A stretch of DNA of 64,000 nt from contig NZ_LGUI01000004.1 of assembly GCF_002891295.1 (NCBI RefSeq), positions 248,001 to 312,000 of the forward strand. Reading direction: 5' to 3'. Shown piece after piece: positions 8,690 to 18,501 of the stretch. Source of the stretch: Streptomyces eurocidicus (GTDB lineage: Bacteria; Actinomycetota; Actinomycetes; Streptomycetales; Streptomycetaceae). The notes beneath the pieces were generated by a model. It made no database searches, was not told the origin of the DNA, and worked only from the letters and a program-made list of their open reading frames with translations. Each line of letters begins with the position of its first letter. Position 1 is the first letter of the stretch. A program made the position numbers and the translations under genes.

Positions 8690-9457
8690 ATGCCCGCAGC
8701 GCCCGCCGACGACGCCGTCACCTTCACCGTCCCCTCCCGCTTCAACGGCCCGCCGGACTCCGCCAACGGCGGCTACGCCTGCGGGCTCTTCGCCCGCCTC
8801 GGCGCCGCCCGGCACGGCAGGGACGTCGCCGTCACCCTGCTCGCCCCGCCACCGCTCGACATCGAACTGGAGTTCCATCCCGCCGGGCGCCGCTCCCGGA
8901 TCCACCACGGCGACCGGCTGATCGCCACCGTCACCGCCGACACCGGCGAACTCCCCGTGATCGGGCCGGTGTCCGGTGCGGCGGCGGCCGCGGCGTCCCG
9001 GGCGTTCACCGGCGGGCGGGGCCACCCGTTCCCCACCTGCTTCGTCTGCGGCGTCGACCGCGAGGAGGGGGACGGGCTGCTGCTCGCCCCCGGCCCCGTG
9101 CCGGACCTCCCCGATACCGTGGCCTGCCGGTGGACGCCCGGCCCCTCCGTCACCGACGGCGAAGGACACGCCGAACTCCCCGTCCTCTGGGGCGCTCTGG
9201 ACTGCCCCGGCGGATGGACGGACGACCCCGCCAGGGAACCCATGGTGCTCAGCCGGATGACCGCCCGGATCACCGAGCGGCCCCGGCTGGGCCGGCCCCA
9301 CGTCGTCGTGGGGCGGCGGATGCGGCGCGCGGGCCGCACCGCCGTCAACGCCACCGCCCTGTACACCGAGGACGGACACCTGATCGCCCACGCCTCGGCC
9401 GTGTGGGCCGCCGTCAACGACACGTCCACCTCAGGTGCGTTGCGCGTCCACAGCTGA
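8690..9457 (+). CDS. Hotdog-fold (thioesterase-like) protein
   Basis: A 255-residue protein 33 bases after the LuxR gene. It looks like a double-hotdog acyl-thioesterase-like protein: the N-terminal FNGPPDSANGGYACG resembles the acyl-CoA thioesterase helix region, a middle PTCFVCG motif is typical of an actinobacterial hotdog subgroup, and the C-terminal half contains NATALYTEDGHLIAHASAVW, a usual C-terminal hotdog strand set. Catalytic function is not established. It may be the last gene before the biosynthetic run or an editing thioesterase for it. Confidence 0.6.
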   Translation: MPAAPADDAVTFTVPSRFNGPPDSANGGYACGLFARLGAARHGRDVAVTLLAPPPLDIELEFHPAGRRSRIHHGDRLIATVTADTGELPVIGPVSGAAAAAASRAFTGGRGHPFPTCFVCGVDREEGDGLLLAPGPVPDLPDTVACRWTPGPSVTDGEGHAELPVLWGALDCPGGWTDDPAREPMVLSRMTARITERPRLGRPHVVVGRRMRRAGRTAVNATALYTEDGHLIAHASAVWAAVNDTSTSGALRVHS

Positions 9458-9514
9458 ACCCTCCCGGAATCCATCACCGCGTGGACGCGGTACCGCCGCC
9501 CCGGCGCATAGCTT

Positions 9515-9536
9515 TTCCGCGAAACGTGCCGCGGAA
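9515..9536. promoter_or_regulatory. Palindrome upstream of mbtH
   Basis: TTCCGCG-n8-CGCGGAA, a perfect 7-bp inverted repeat, lies about 30 bases before the MbtH start in the only sizeable gap (110 bp) ahead of the long NRPS transcript. It is a possible operator. The protein that binds it is unknown. Confidence 0.35.
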
Positions 9537-9567
9537 GGCGGATACCGGCAGCAGAGAGGGAATCGCG

Positions 9568-9783
9568 ATGACCACAGCCGAGGAAGCTGATTCCACCGTC
9601 TGCTCCGTCGTCGTCAACGACGAGGAGCAGTACTCCATCTGGCCCGCCGGGAATCCGGTGCCCGCCGGCTGGCGCCCGACCGGATTCCAGGGCGGAAAGG
9701 CCGAGTGCCTGGCCCACGTGGCCGGGATCTGGCTCGACATGCGTCCGCTGAGCCTGCGCCGGACGTCCGCCGACGCCGCCTGA
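9568..9783 (+). CDS. MbtH-like NRPS adenylation chaperone
   Basis: A 71-residue MbtH family protein. Family-defining positions are present: N-D-E-E-Q-Y-S-I-W-P near residue 18, PAGWRPTGF, C-L in AECLAHVAGIW, and W-L-D-M-R-P near residue 56. MbtH proteins bind A-domains and are needed for their solubility or activity. It is the first gene of the forward NRPS run and precedes the A-PCP gene by 50 bases, so it probably serves one or more of the four adenylation domains here. Confidence 0.95.
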   Translation: MTTAEEADSTVCSVVVNDEEQYSIWPAGNPVPAGWRPTGFQGGKAECLAHVAGIWLDMRPLSLRRTSADAA

Positions 9784-9833
9784 CCGGGCACTCGGCACCC
9801 GGTATCCGAATTCCCGCGGAGAAGGATTCCCCG

Positions 9834-11617
<1,784 letters not shown>

Positions 11618-11621
<4 letters not shown>

Positions 11622-12907
11622 GGATCAGCGTTCCCGTCGAGGGCCAGGAAATCGACCTGGACACCGTCGACCTCTTCGACCCCCGGCTGTACGCCACCGG
11701 CGACCCGCACCCCGTCTGGCACGCCCTGCGGCAGCGGGCCCCCATCCACCGGCAGACCCTGCCCGACGGCCGGTCGTTCTGGTCGGTGACCAAGTACCAC
11801 GACGTCAACGACGTACTGCGGGACCACACCCGGTTCACGTCCACCAAGGGCACCCTGCTGAGCATCCTCGGCGCCCAGGACCCGGCCGGCGGCAAGATGA
11901 TGGCCGCCAGCGACCCGCCCACGCACACCGCGATGCGCGAGCCGCTGATGAAGGTCATGTCCCACCGGGCCCTGAAGGACCGGCAGCCGCAGATCCGCCG
12001 CATCGTGCACCGCCGCATGCTCTCGCACCTGCTGGACGGCGGCGTCTGGGACATCGCGACCACGGCCGCCGACTTCCCCATGGCGTTCACCGGCTCCCTC
12101 ATGGGCCTGCCCGAGCGGGACTGGCCGCGGCTGACCAAGCTCACCACCATGGCCGTCGCCCCCACCGACTCCGAGTTCCAGGAGGGCAGCGGCCACGGCA
12201 CCCTGGTCGCCGCCCACCACGAACTCTTCGACTACTTCTCCCGGTTCGTCCGCCGGCACCCCGGCGGGGACGACGACCTCGTGGGCTTCCTCACCGGCAT
12301 GGAAGCCGGCGGCCGCCGGCTGCGCCACGACGAGATCGTCTACAACTGCTACAGCCTGCTCCTGGGCGCCAACGTCACCACCCCGCACGCCATCGCCTCC
12401 ACCGTCCTCGCCCTCATCGAGCACCCCGACGAGTACCGGCGGCTGCTCGCCGACCCCTCGCTGGTGCCCGGGGCCGTCGACGAGGGCCTGCGCTGGTCCT
12501 CACCCGCCAACCACTTCATGCGCTACGCCGTCCACGACCTCGAACTGCGCGGCGTGTCCATCAAGCAGGGCGACGCCCTCGTCACCTGGCTCGGCTCCGC
12601 CAACCGCGACGAGGACGTCTTCCCCGACCCGTACCGCTTCGACATCACCCGCCGCCCCAACCGCCACGTCGCGTTCGGCTTCGGCCCGCACTACTGCATC
12701 GGCGCGCCCCTGGCGAAGATCGCCCTGAACCTCCTCTTCGAGGAGATCACACGCGTGGTGGAGCGGTTCGAGGTCGCGGGCCCGATCGAGCACCTGGAGT
12801 CGAACTTCGTGGCCGGCATCAAGCACCTGCCGCTGACCGCCCGCCTGCGCGACGGGGCCGAGGAACTGCTGAGGGACGCGGCCCGCGACGGACTGGTCGA
12901 GGCATGA
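11618..12907 (+). CDS. Cytochrome P450, likely acting on a PCP-bound amino acid
   Basis: A 429-residue soluble P450. The heme-ligand loop is FGFGPHYCIGAPLAK near residue 355, and the E-R-R triad regions are recognisable (EGLRW; PDPYRFDITRRP). In the I-helix the usual acid-Thr pair is altered: LLLGANVTTPHA has Val where Asp/Glu normally precedes the Thr. Similar I-helices occur in P450s that act on carrier-bound amino acids, where the substrate helps deliver protons; that comparison is from memory. It is translationally coupled to the Val A-PCP protein, so Val-S-PCP is the predicted substrate, probably hydroxylated at the beta carbon. Confidence 0.88.
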
Positions 12908-14250
12908 GCGCCGCCCCGAAGGACCCGGCCGCCTTCCCCTCGGACCCGGTCGGCATCGCCCAGCGGCTCATCCGCTTCGAGACCGTCAACCCGCCCGGCG
13001 CCGAGGCCGCCTGCGTGCACTGGGTACGGGACCTCCTCGACGCCGCCGGACTCGACACCCGGCTGCTGGCCAAGGACCCCGCCCGGCCCAACCTGATCGC
13101 CCGGCTGCCCGGCCGGGGCCTCGTGCCGCCGCTGCTGCTCCACGCCCACGTGGACGTCGTCCCGGTGGCCGGACAGGACTGGACCAGGGACCCCTTCGGC
13201 GGCGAACTCGTCGACGGGGAGCTGTGGGGGCGCGGCGCGGTCGACATGAAGGGCCACCTGGCCATGATGCTGGCCGCCCTCCTGCGGCTCGCCGCCGCCG
13301 GGACCCCGCCGGCCGGTGACGTCATCCTCGCGGTCGTCGCCGACGAGGAGGCGGGCAGCGCGACCGGGGCCCGCTTCCTCGTCGAGGAACACCCCGAGCT
13401 CTTCGCGGGCGTCCGCCACGCCGTCGGCGAGGACGGCGGCGCCGAGCTGGGCCTGGGCCGCCAGGTGCGGCTGCACCCCGTCGTGGTCGCCGAGAAGCGC
13501 GCCGTATGGGTCCGGGCGACCCTGCACGGCACACCCGGCCACGCCTCCCGCGCCGCCGGCCCCACCGGCGCCGCGCACAAGCTCCAACGGCTGCTCACCG
13601 CCATCGACGGCGGCGGCCTGGGCACCCTCATGACCCCCGCCGTCGACCGCATGCTCCAGGAGCTGGCGGCGGCCCTGCCACAGCCCTTCGGCGGGCGCGT
13701 CGCCGCCTTCCGGGCCGACCCCGACGACCCCGCGGCCCTCGCCGGCATGGACGAGACCGACGCCCGCTACCTGCGCTCCCTCGTCCAGCACACCGTCAAC
13801 GCCACCGTCGTCCACGGCGGCACGGCCACCAACGTGCTGCCCGCGCGGATCGACGTCGAGCTCGACGGGCGGCTGCTGCCCGGCGACTTCGGCCGCGAGG
13901 ACTTCCTCCGGCAGCTGCGCGAACGCGTCGGCTGCGACATGGACCTGGAGGTCCTCGTCGAGGGCGACAAGATGCCCGCGCCACGGCTCGACGGCTTCTA
14001 CGAACGGCTCGCCGGCATCCTCAAGGCGAAGGACCCCGAAGGCGTCCCCTTCCCCATGGTGACGACCGCGTCCACCGACGCCCGGCTCTTCCCCCGGCTC
14101 GGCATCCAGTGCTACGGGTGGCTGCCCCTGCTGCACGACCTCGACCGGTCCTACCGGGGCCGGCTGCACTGCCCGGACGAGCGGATCGCCGCCGGAGCGC
14201 TTGCGTTCGGGGCGGACTGCTTCCACGAATTGCTGATCGGCCATGACTGA
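12904..14250 (+). CDS. M20-family amidohydrolase/deacylase
   Basis: A 448-residue M20 dinuclear-zinc hydrolase. Metal and catalytic motifs are in order: HAHVDVVPV near residue 80, GRGAVDMKG (metal Asp) near 113, the catalytic DEEAGS near 149, HAVGEDGG near 175, and a dimerisation insert with HGTPGHASR. The family includes ArgE/DapE-type N-acyl amino acid deacylases and dipeptidases. It overlaps the P450 stop by four bases and the GNAT start by eight. A second M20 enzyme (34437-35594) fills the LysK role, so this one may remove a protecting acyl group or trim a peptide intermediate. Confidence 0.85.
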   Translation: MSAAPKDPAAFPSDPVGIAQRLIRFETVNPPGAEAACVHWVRDLLDAAGLDTRLLAKDPARPNLIARLPGRGLVPPLLLHAHVDVVPVAGQDWTRDPFGGELVDGELWGRGAVDMKGHLAMMLAALLRLAAAGTPPAGDVILAVVADEEAGSATGARFLVEEHPELFAGVRHAVGEDGGAELGLGRQVRLHPVVVAEKRAVWVRATLHGTPGHASRAAGPTGAAHKLQRLLTAIDGGGLGTLMTPAVDRMLQELAAALPQPFGGRVAAFRADPDDPAALAGMDETDARYLRSLVQHTVNATVVHGGTATNVLPARIDVELDGRLLPGDFGREDFLRQLRERVGCDMDLEVLVEGDKMPAPRLDGFYERLAGILKAKDPEGVPFPMVTTASTDARLFPRLGIQCYGWLPLLHDLDRSYRGRLHCPDERIAAGALAFGADCFHELLIGHD

Positions 14251-15154
14251 ACGGACCCCGCGGCCGGACCCGGCGACCGGCCTGAGCGTGGTCGCCCTGA
14301 CCGCCGGTCAGGCCCTCGCCGCCGGCCGCCCGGACCGCATCGCCGCCCTCACCAGAGCCGCCTACCACGGCTCCGACCCGCTGCCCGGGCTGCCCGTCCC
14401 CGACGGCGCCGCCGAGACCGGGGACCGGGTCCGCGCCGACGTGGCCCGCGGCGCGACCGTCTGGCTCGCCCACGACCGCGCAGGCGAGCCCGCCGGGACC
14501 CTGCGCGTCCACGCCCGGCCCGACGGCGCCTGGGAGATCGGCCGGGTCTCGGTGGGCCCGGCCGCCCGCGGCGGGGGAGTGGCGCGGGCCCTGCTGCGCG
14601 CCGTCGAGAACACCGCGGCCGCGCTCGGCGTGCCCGTGCTCCGGCTGGACGCGGTCGTCGAACGCTGCCTGCCCCCGCTCTACGCCCGCCTGGGCTTCAC
14701 CCCCGTACGCCACTGGCCGAGCGACGACAAGCCGCTCACCGAGGTCACCATGGAACGCCGCCCCGGCGGCCCCGTGGACCCGGGGAGCCGCCCCTGGGCG
14801 GCGCCGGACCCGGCCGCCCTGCGCGTCCGGTGGCTGACCACCCCGGCCGCCCTCGTCGCCGTCGTCGGCGACGAAGCGGCCGCCGTCCCCGGCGCCCGCC
14901 TCGCCGGCCTCGACGTGTGGCACGGCGCGACCCCCACGGAGCGGGCGGGCCTGACGGAGCGGCTCGCCGCCCTCGGCCGCCGCGTCGGCGACGCCACGAT
15001 CGCCTTCCCGTCCGCACGCGCCGCGACGTACGCCCACCTCATGCCCCGCACCGTGGAGCCGCGCCTGCACGCCTGGTGCCGCTTCCGGCCCGGCGCCGAG
15101 CCGCCCCTGCGGGCCCTTTCCGCCGTCCCTACTGCCGCAGTCAGGTGCACTTGA
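14243..15154 (+). CDS. GNAT family N-acetyltransferase with C-terminal extension
   Basis: A 303-residue protein. Residues ~15-170 are a GNAT domain with an acetyl-CoA loop around VGPAARGGGVARALL. The C-terminal ~125 residues (after MERR) have no domain I recognise. Translationally coupled to the M20 hydrolase, it forms an acetylate/deacetylate pair that could protect an amine or reactive ring during biosynthesis, or provide self-resistance by acetylating the product. Sequence alone cannot separate these options. Confidence 0.8.
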   Translation: MTERTPRPDPATGLSVVALTAGQALAAGRPDRIAALTRAAYHGSDPLPGLPVPDGAAETGDRVRADVARGATVWLAHDRAGEPAGTLRVHARPDGAWEIGRVSVGPAARGGGVARALLRAVENTAAALGVPVLRLDAVVERCLPPLYARLGFTPVRHWPSDDKPLTEVTMERRPGGPVDPGSRPWAAPDPAALRVRWLTTPAALVAVVGDEAAAVPGARLAGLDVWHGATPTERAGLTERLAALGRRVGDATIAFPSARAATYAHLMPRTVEPRLHAWCRFRPGAEPPLRALSAVPTAAVRCT

Positions 15155-15762
15155 TGGATCGACTTCCTGCCCGGGCCGACCGCCGACAGACGGAGGCCGT
15201 CCCGGTGAACCTCGCGGGACTCGCCGACAACACCGGCATCACCCGCGCCGACGCCCTCTCCGAGGGCGCCTTCAACATCTGGGGCAACACCTTCCCCGCC
15301 GACGAACTGCCCACCGGCGGCCCCGTCGTCGTCGACGGCGTGCCCTTCCTCTTCCCGGAGGCGGCGCCCGGGCGGCCCGACAACGTACGCTGCGCCGGCC
15401 AGCTGATCGAGGTGCCCACCGGGCGCTACGACTGGATCCAGCTGCTCGCCGCCGCCGAGCGCCGCACCGAGGACCAGGTGCTGCTGCACTACGCCGACGG
15501 CTCGGTCGACCCCGAGTGGCTGCGCGTGCCCGACTTCTGGCCGGAGACCGGCTCCCGCGTCGGCGGCAGCCCCGCCTTCACCTGCACGCGCATGCACTAC
15601 CCGCGCCACGTCGAGCGCAAGATGGGCCCCGTCATCTGGCGCCACCGGGTGCCCGTGCCCCGCGAGAGCGACCTCGGGGCCGTGCGGCTGCCCGACAACC
15701 CCGCCGTCCACCTGTTCGCCATGACCCTGCTGCCCGCTCTCCCGCTGGAGGTGGCGGCGTGA
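15154..15762 (+). CDS. Unknown cluster protein, predicted beta-rich
   Basis: A 202-residue protein whose ATG overlaps the GNAT stop (TGATG). I do not recognise a named family. The pattern VNLAGLADNTGIT ... NIWGNTFPADELP ... GVPFLFP ... DNVRCAGQLIEVPTGRYDWIQLLAAAE resembles a beta-sandwich domain found attached to some glycosidases and as free-standing proteins in actinomycete clusters. No catalytic motif is evident. It is coupled to the BtrH-like gene (four-base overlap), so the two may form a complex. Confidence 0.6.
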   Translation: MDRLPARADRRQTEAVPVNLAGLADNTGITRADALSEGAFNIWGNTFPADELPTGGPVVVDGVPFLFPEAAPGRPDNVRCAGQLIEVPTGRYDWIQLLAAAERRTEDQVLLHYADGSVDPEWLRVPDFWPETGSRVGGSPAFTCTRMHYPRHVERKMGPVIWRHRVPVPRESDLGAVRLPDNPAVHLFAMTLLPALPLEVAA

Positions 15763-16784
15763 AGACCCTGCTGGAGAACGTCCGCCCCTGGCGCCACGAC
15801 CTGGGCGGCTGCCTGCACGGCTGCCTCGCCACGCTCCTGGAGCACCGCGGCGTCCCCGCCCTGCCCGTCCTCGGCGCGGCCTGGACCTTCCGCCACTTCC
15901 CCGGCGGCGTCCGCCGCGAGGAGTACTACTACCCGTGCGTGAACGGCGAGTCGCTGCTGGGCGCCCTCGCCCCCCACCACCCCGTACGCTCCCTCTGGCA
16001 CGAGCCCGCCGACGCGGCGACCGGCTGGGAGCAGGTCAGGGACGCGGTGGCCGCGGGCACCCCCGTCGCCGTCGCCGTCGACAATTACCACCTGCCGTTC
16101 CGGCCCGCCTACCGGGACGTGCACTCCAACCACCTGGTCGTCGTCCACGGCTTCGACGAGGAACGCGGCACCGTCCGCGTCCTGGACGCGGTGCCACCGG
16201 CCTTCCACGGCGACATCACCCTCGACGAACTCACCGCCTCGCGCGACTCCGGCAACGAGCTGGTCCACGAGCGCGACATGTTCTTCACCGGCGTCCACAT
16301 CGACAACCGCTGGCTCTCCCTCGTACTGGACGCCGCTCCCGAGGACTTCCCCGCGTTCGACCGCGCCGAGGTCGCCCGGGTCCTCGACCTCAACCTCGCC
16401 CACTTCGCCGCCCCGCCCGTCGGCGACGACTGCACCGGCCTGGCCGGCGAGCGGGCGTTCCTGGAGGACGCCGTCAAGCGGCTGACCGCCGGCGAGGACG
16501 TCCGCGACGAACTGTTCGTCGCCGCGGGCGCCGCCCTCGCCTGCACCGCGGTCCACGCCGACTGGCTGGCCCTCGCCGGGCGCACCCTGGACCTCCCCGG
16601 CCTCGTGGAACAGGCCCGGTCGGTGGAGCGCGTCGCCCACCACTGGTCGGCCGTCCGCATCATGGCGGCGCTCACCCGGGACGGCGGGCTCACCCCCCGG
16701 CGCCTGGCGGCCCGCGTCCACGCACTTCTGAAGGACCACGAGAGCGCCCTCACCGCGCTCGACGACGAGAGGGCAGAACTGTGA
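15759..16784 (+). CDS. BtrH-like acyltransferase candidate
   Basis: A 341-residue protein whose N-terminus looks like the BtrH N-terminal domain, a papain-like/C39-type fold: LGGCLHGCLATLLEHRG near residue 15 supplies a candidate Cys, and SNHLVVVHGFDEE near residue 130 a candidate His followed by Asp. In butirosin biosynthesis BtrH moves a gamma-Glu-protected acyl chain from a carrier protein onto the aminoglycoside. Here it sits in an overlapping run with a free carrier protein and an ATP-grasp ligase, the same trio of activities. Predicted role: transfer of an aminoacyl group from a carrier (PCP or LysW-type) to an amine acceptor. The C-terminal ~150 residues are helical and unassigned. Confidence 0.6.
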   Translation: MKTLLENVRPWRHDLGGCLHGCLATLLEHRGVPALPVLGAAWTFRHFPGGVRREEYYYPCVNGESLLGALAPHHPVRSLWHEPADAATGWEQVRDAVAAGTPVAVAVDNYHLPFRPAYRDVHSNHLVVVHGFDEERGTVRVLDAVPPAFHGDITLDELTASRDSGNELVHERDMFFTGVHIDNRWLSLVLDAAPEDFPAFDRAEVARVLDLNLAHFAAPPVGDDCTGLAGERAFLEDAVKRLTAGEDVRDELFVAAGAALACTAVHADWLALAGRTLDLPGLVEQARSVERVAHHWSAVRIMAALTRDGGLTPRRLAARVHALLKDHESALTALDDERAEL

Positions 16785-18184
16785 CAGCACAGCGGCCGAC
16801 CGATTCCGCGAGCCGACTCGCGATGCTCGGCGGAGCCCGGGCCGTGCCCAAGGACCTGCGCATCGCCGCCTGGCCCCGGGTCACGGAGCAGGACGAGGAG
16901 GCCGTACGCCTGGCCCTCGCGTCCGGCCGGTACACCACCGCCTCCTCCGGCGAGCGGGAGATCCCCGGCCTGGAGGAGGAGTGGGCGCGCTACACCGGCA
17001 CCCGCCACGCCATAGCCGTCAGCAACGGCACCGCCGCGATCACGGTCGCCCTCGGCGCCCTCGGCATCGAACCGGGCGACGAGGTGATCGTGCCCGCCCT
17101 GAGCTTCATCGCCACCGCGGCCGCGCCCCTCCACCTGCTCGCCGTACCGGTGTTCGTCGACATCGACCCGCGCACCTACAACATGACGCCCGAGGCCATC
17201 GAGGCCGCGATCACCCCGCGCACCCGGGCCGTCGTCGTCGTCCACCTGCACGGCCTGCCCGCCGAGATGGACGAGATCACCGCGCTCGCCGCCCGCCACG
17301 GCATCGCCGTCGTCGAGGACGCCGCCCAGGCCCACGGCGCCGAGTACCGGGGCCGCCGCGCCGGGTCCATCGGCGCGATCAACACCTTCAGCCTCAACGT
17401 CAGCAAGAACCTCGCCACCTGCGGCGAGGGCGGCCTGATCACCACCGACGACGACCGGCTGGCCACCCGCGCCACCATGCTGCGCCAGTTCGGCGAGCTG
17501 ATCCCCGAGCGCGGCGAACGCTCCTACGTCGCCCACCTCCTCGGCTGGAACAACAAGCCCAGCGCCCTCCAGGCCGCCTTCACCCGCAGCCAGCTCACCC
17601 GCCTGCCCGAGGAGTCCAAGCGGCGGGACGAGAACGTACGACAGCTCCTGGAGCGCGTCGCCGGCCTGCCCGGCTTCCTGCCCCCGGTCGTCCCCGGCGA
17701 CCGCACCCACGCCTGGCACATCCTGCGCTTCCGCGTCGACCCGGCCGCCTTCGGCCTGGACGACCACCTCGCCGGACCGCTGCGCGCCACCGTCCAGCGC
17801 GCCCTGCGCGCCGAGGGCGTGCCCGCCGCCCCCTACCAGCTGATGCCCCTGCCCGCCCAGCGCGTCTTCCGCGACCGCCTCGGCCTCGGCGCCTACCCCT
17901 GGGCCCTGCCCGGCGTCCCCGAACGCCCCTACCGGGAGGCGGACTTCCCCGTCACGCACCGCGTCATCGACGACTCCTTCGCCCTCCAGAAGGCCCATCT
18001 GCACCCGGACGCCGGCCCGCTGCTCCAGCGGTACGCCGACGCCTTCGAGAAGGTCTGGGAGCACCGCGACAAGCTCGTCGGCATCGCCGCGTCCATGCCC
18101 TACACCCACCCGTGGGAGCAGGCCGAGAAGATCGCGGAAGCCGAGTGGGACGCCGCGTTCGGCACGGAGGAGGCGCGGTCATGA
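16781..18184 (+). CDS. DegT/DnrJ/EryC1/StrS family PLP aminotransferase
   Basis: A 467-residue fold-type I aminotransferase. N-terminal substrate loop, AVSNGTAAITVALGALGI near residue 83, cofactor block VVEDAAQAHGAEYRG, and PLP lysine in SLNVSKNLATCGEGG near residue 206. The family transaminates keto-sugars and related ketones with Glu/Gln as donor. No LysJ-like aminotransferase is present with the lysW-type operon, so this is the best candidate for installing the amino group on the ketone formed by the transketolase. The C-terminal ~60 residues are longer than in typical sugar aminotransferases. It overlaps both neighbours by four bases. Confidence 0.88.
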   Translation: MTAQRPTDSASRLAMLGGARAVPKDLRIAAWPRVTEQDEEAVRLALASGRYTTASSGEREIPGLEEEWARYTGTRHAIAVSNGTAAITVALGALGIEPGDEVIVPALSFIATAAAPLHLLAVPVFVDIDPRTYNMTPEAIEAAITPRTRAVVVVHLHGLPAEMDEITALAARHGIAVVEDAAQAHGAEYRGRRAGSIGAINTFSLNVSKNLATCGEGGLITTDDDRLATRATMLRQFGELIPERGERSYVAHLLGWNNKPSALQAAFTRSQLTRLPEESKRRDENVRQLLERVAGLPGFLPPVVPGDRTHAWHILRFRVDPAAFGLDDHLAGPLRATVQRALRAEGVPAAPYQLMPLPAQRVFRDRLGLGAYPWALPGVPERPYREADFPVTHRVIDDSFALQKAHLHPDAGPLLQRYADAFEKVWEHRDKLVGIAASMPYTHPWEQAEKIAEAEWDAAFGTEEARS

Positions 18185-18501
18185 GCACCGGGACACAGCT
18201 CGTGCAGGAGCTCACCGCCATGTGGCAGGAGATCTTCGCCGTCCCCGACGAGGAGTTCGACAGCGAGGAGAGCCTCTTCGAGGCCGGCGGCACCTCCCTC
18301 CAGGCCGTCCAGCTCATGACGCGCATCGAGGAGGCGTACGGCGTCCAGATCCCGCTGCCCGTCGTCTTCGCCGAGGGCAGCGTCGACCGGCTCGTCGAAC
18401 TGATCGAGGAGGGGCTGCTCGCCTCCCTCGGCGAGCTGTCCGAGGAGGAGGCGCTGCGCATGCTCCAGGAGGAGACCGAGCGGGCCGCGCGCGATGCCTG
18501 A
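18181..18501 (+). CDS. Free-standing peptidyl/acyl carrier protein
   Basis: A 106-residue carrier protein with the phosphopantetheine serine in EAGGTSLQAVQLM near residue 39. After the four-helix domain comes an acidic helical tail (LGELSEEEALRMLQEE) that closely resembles the C-terminal tail of the C-A-PCP NRPS at 19927-23283 (AGLSEEELDRLLSEE). Both look like short docking helices. It sits between the DegT aminotransferase and the ATP-grasp gene with overlaps on both sides, so it is probably loaded by the ATP-grasp enzyme or receives a group from another carrier, then donates to the first condensation domain. Confidence 0.9.
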   Translation: MSTGTQLVQELTAMWQEIFAVPDEEFDSEESLFEAGGTSLQAVQLMTRIEEAYGVQIPLPVVFAEGSVDRLVELIEEGLLASLGELSEEEALRMLQEETERAARDA

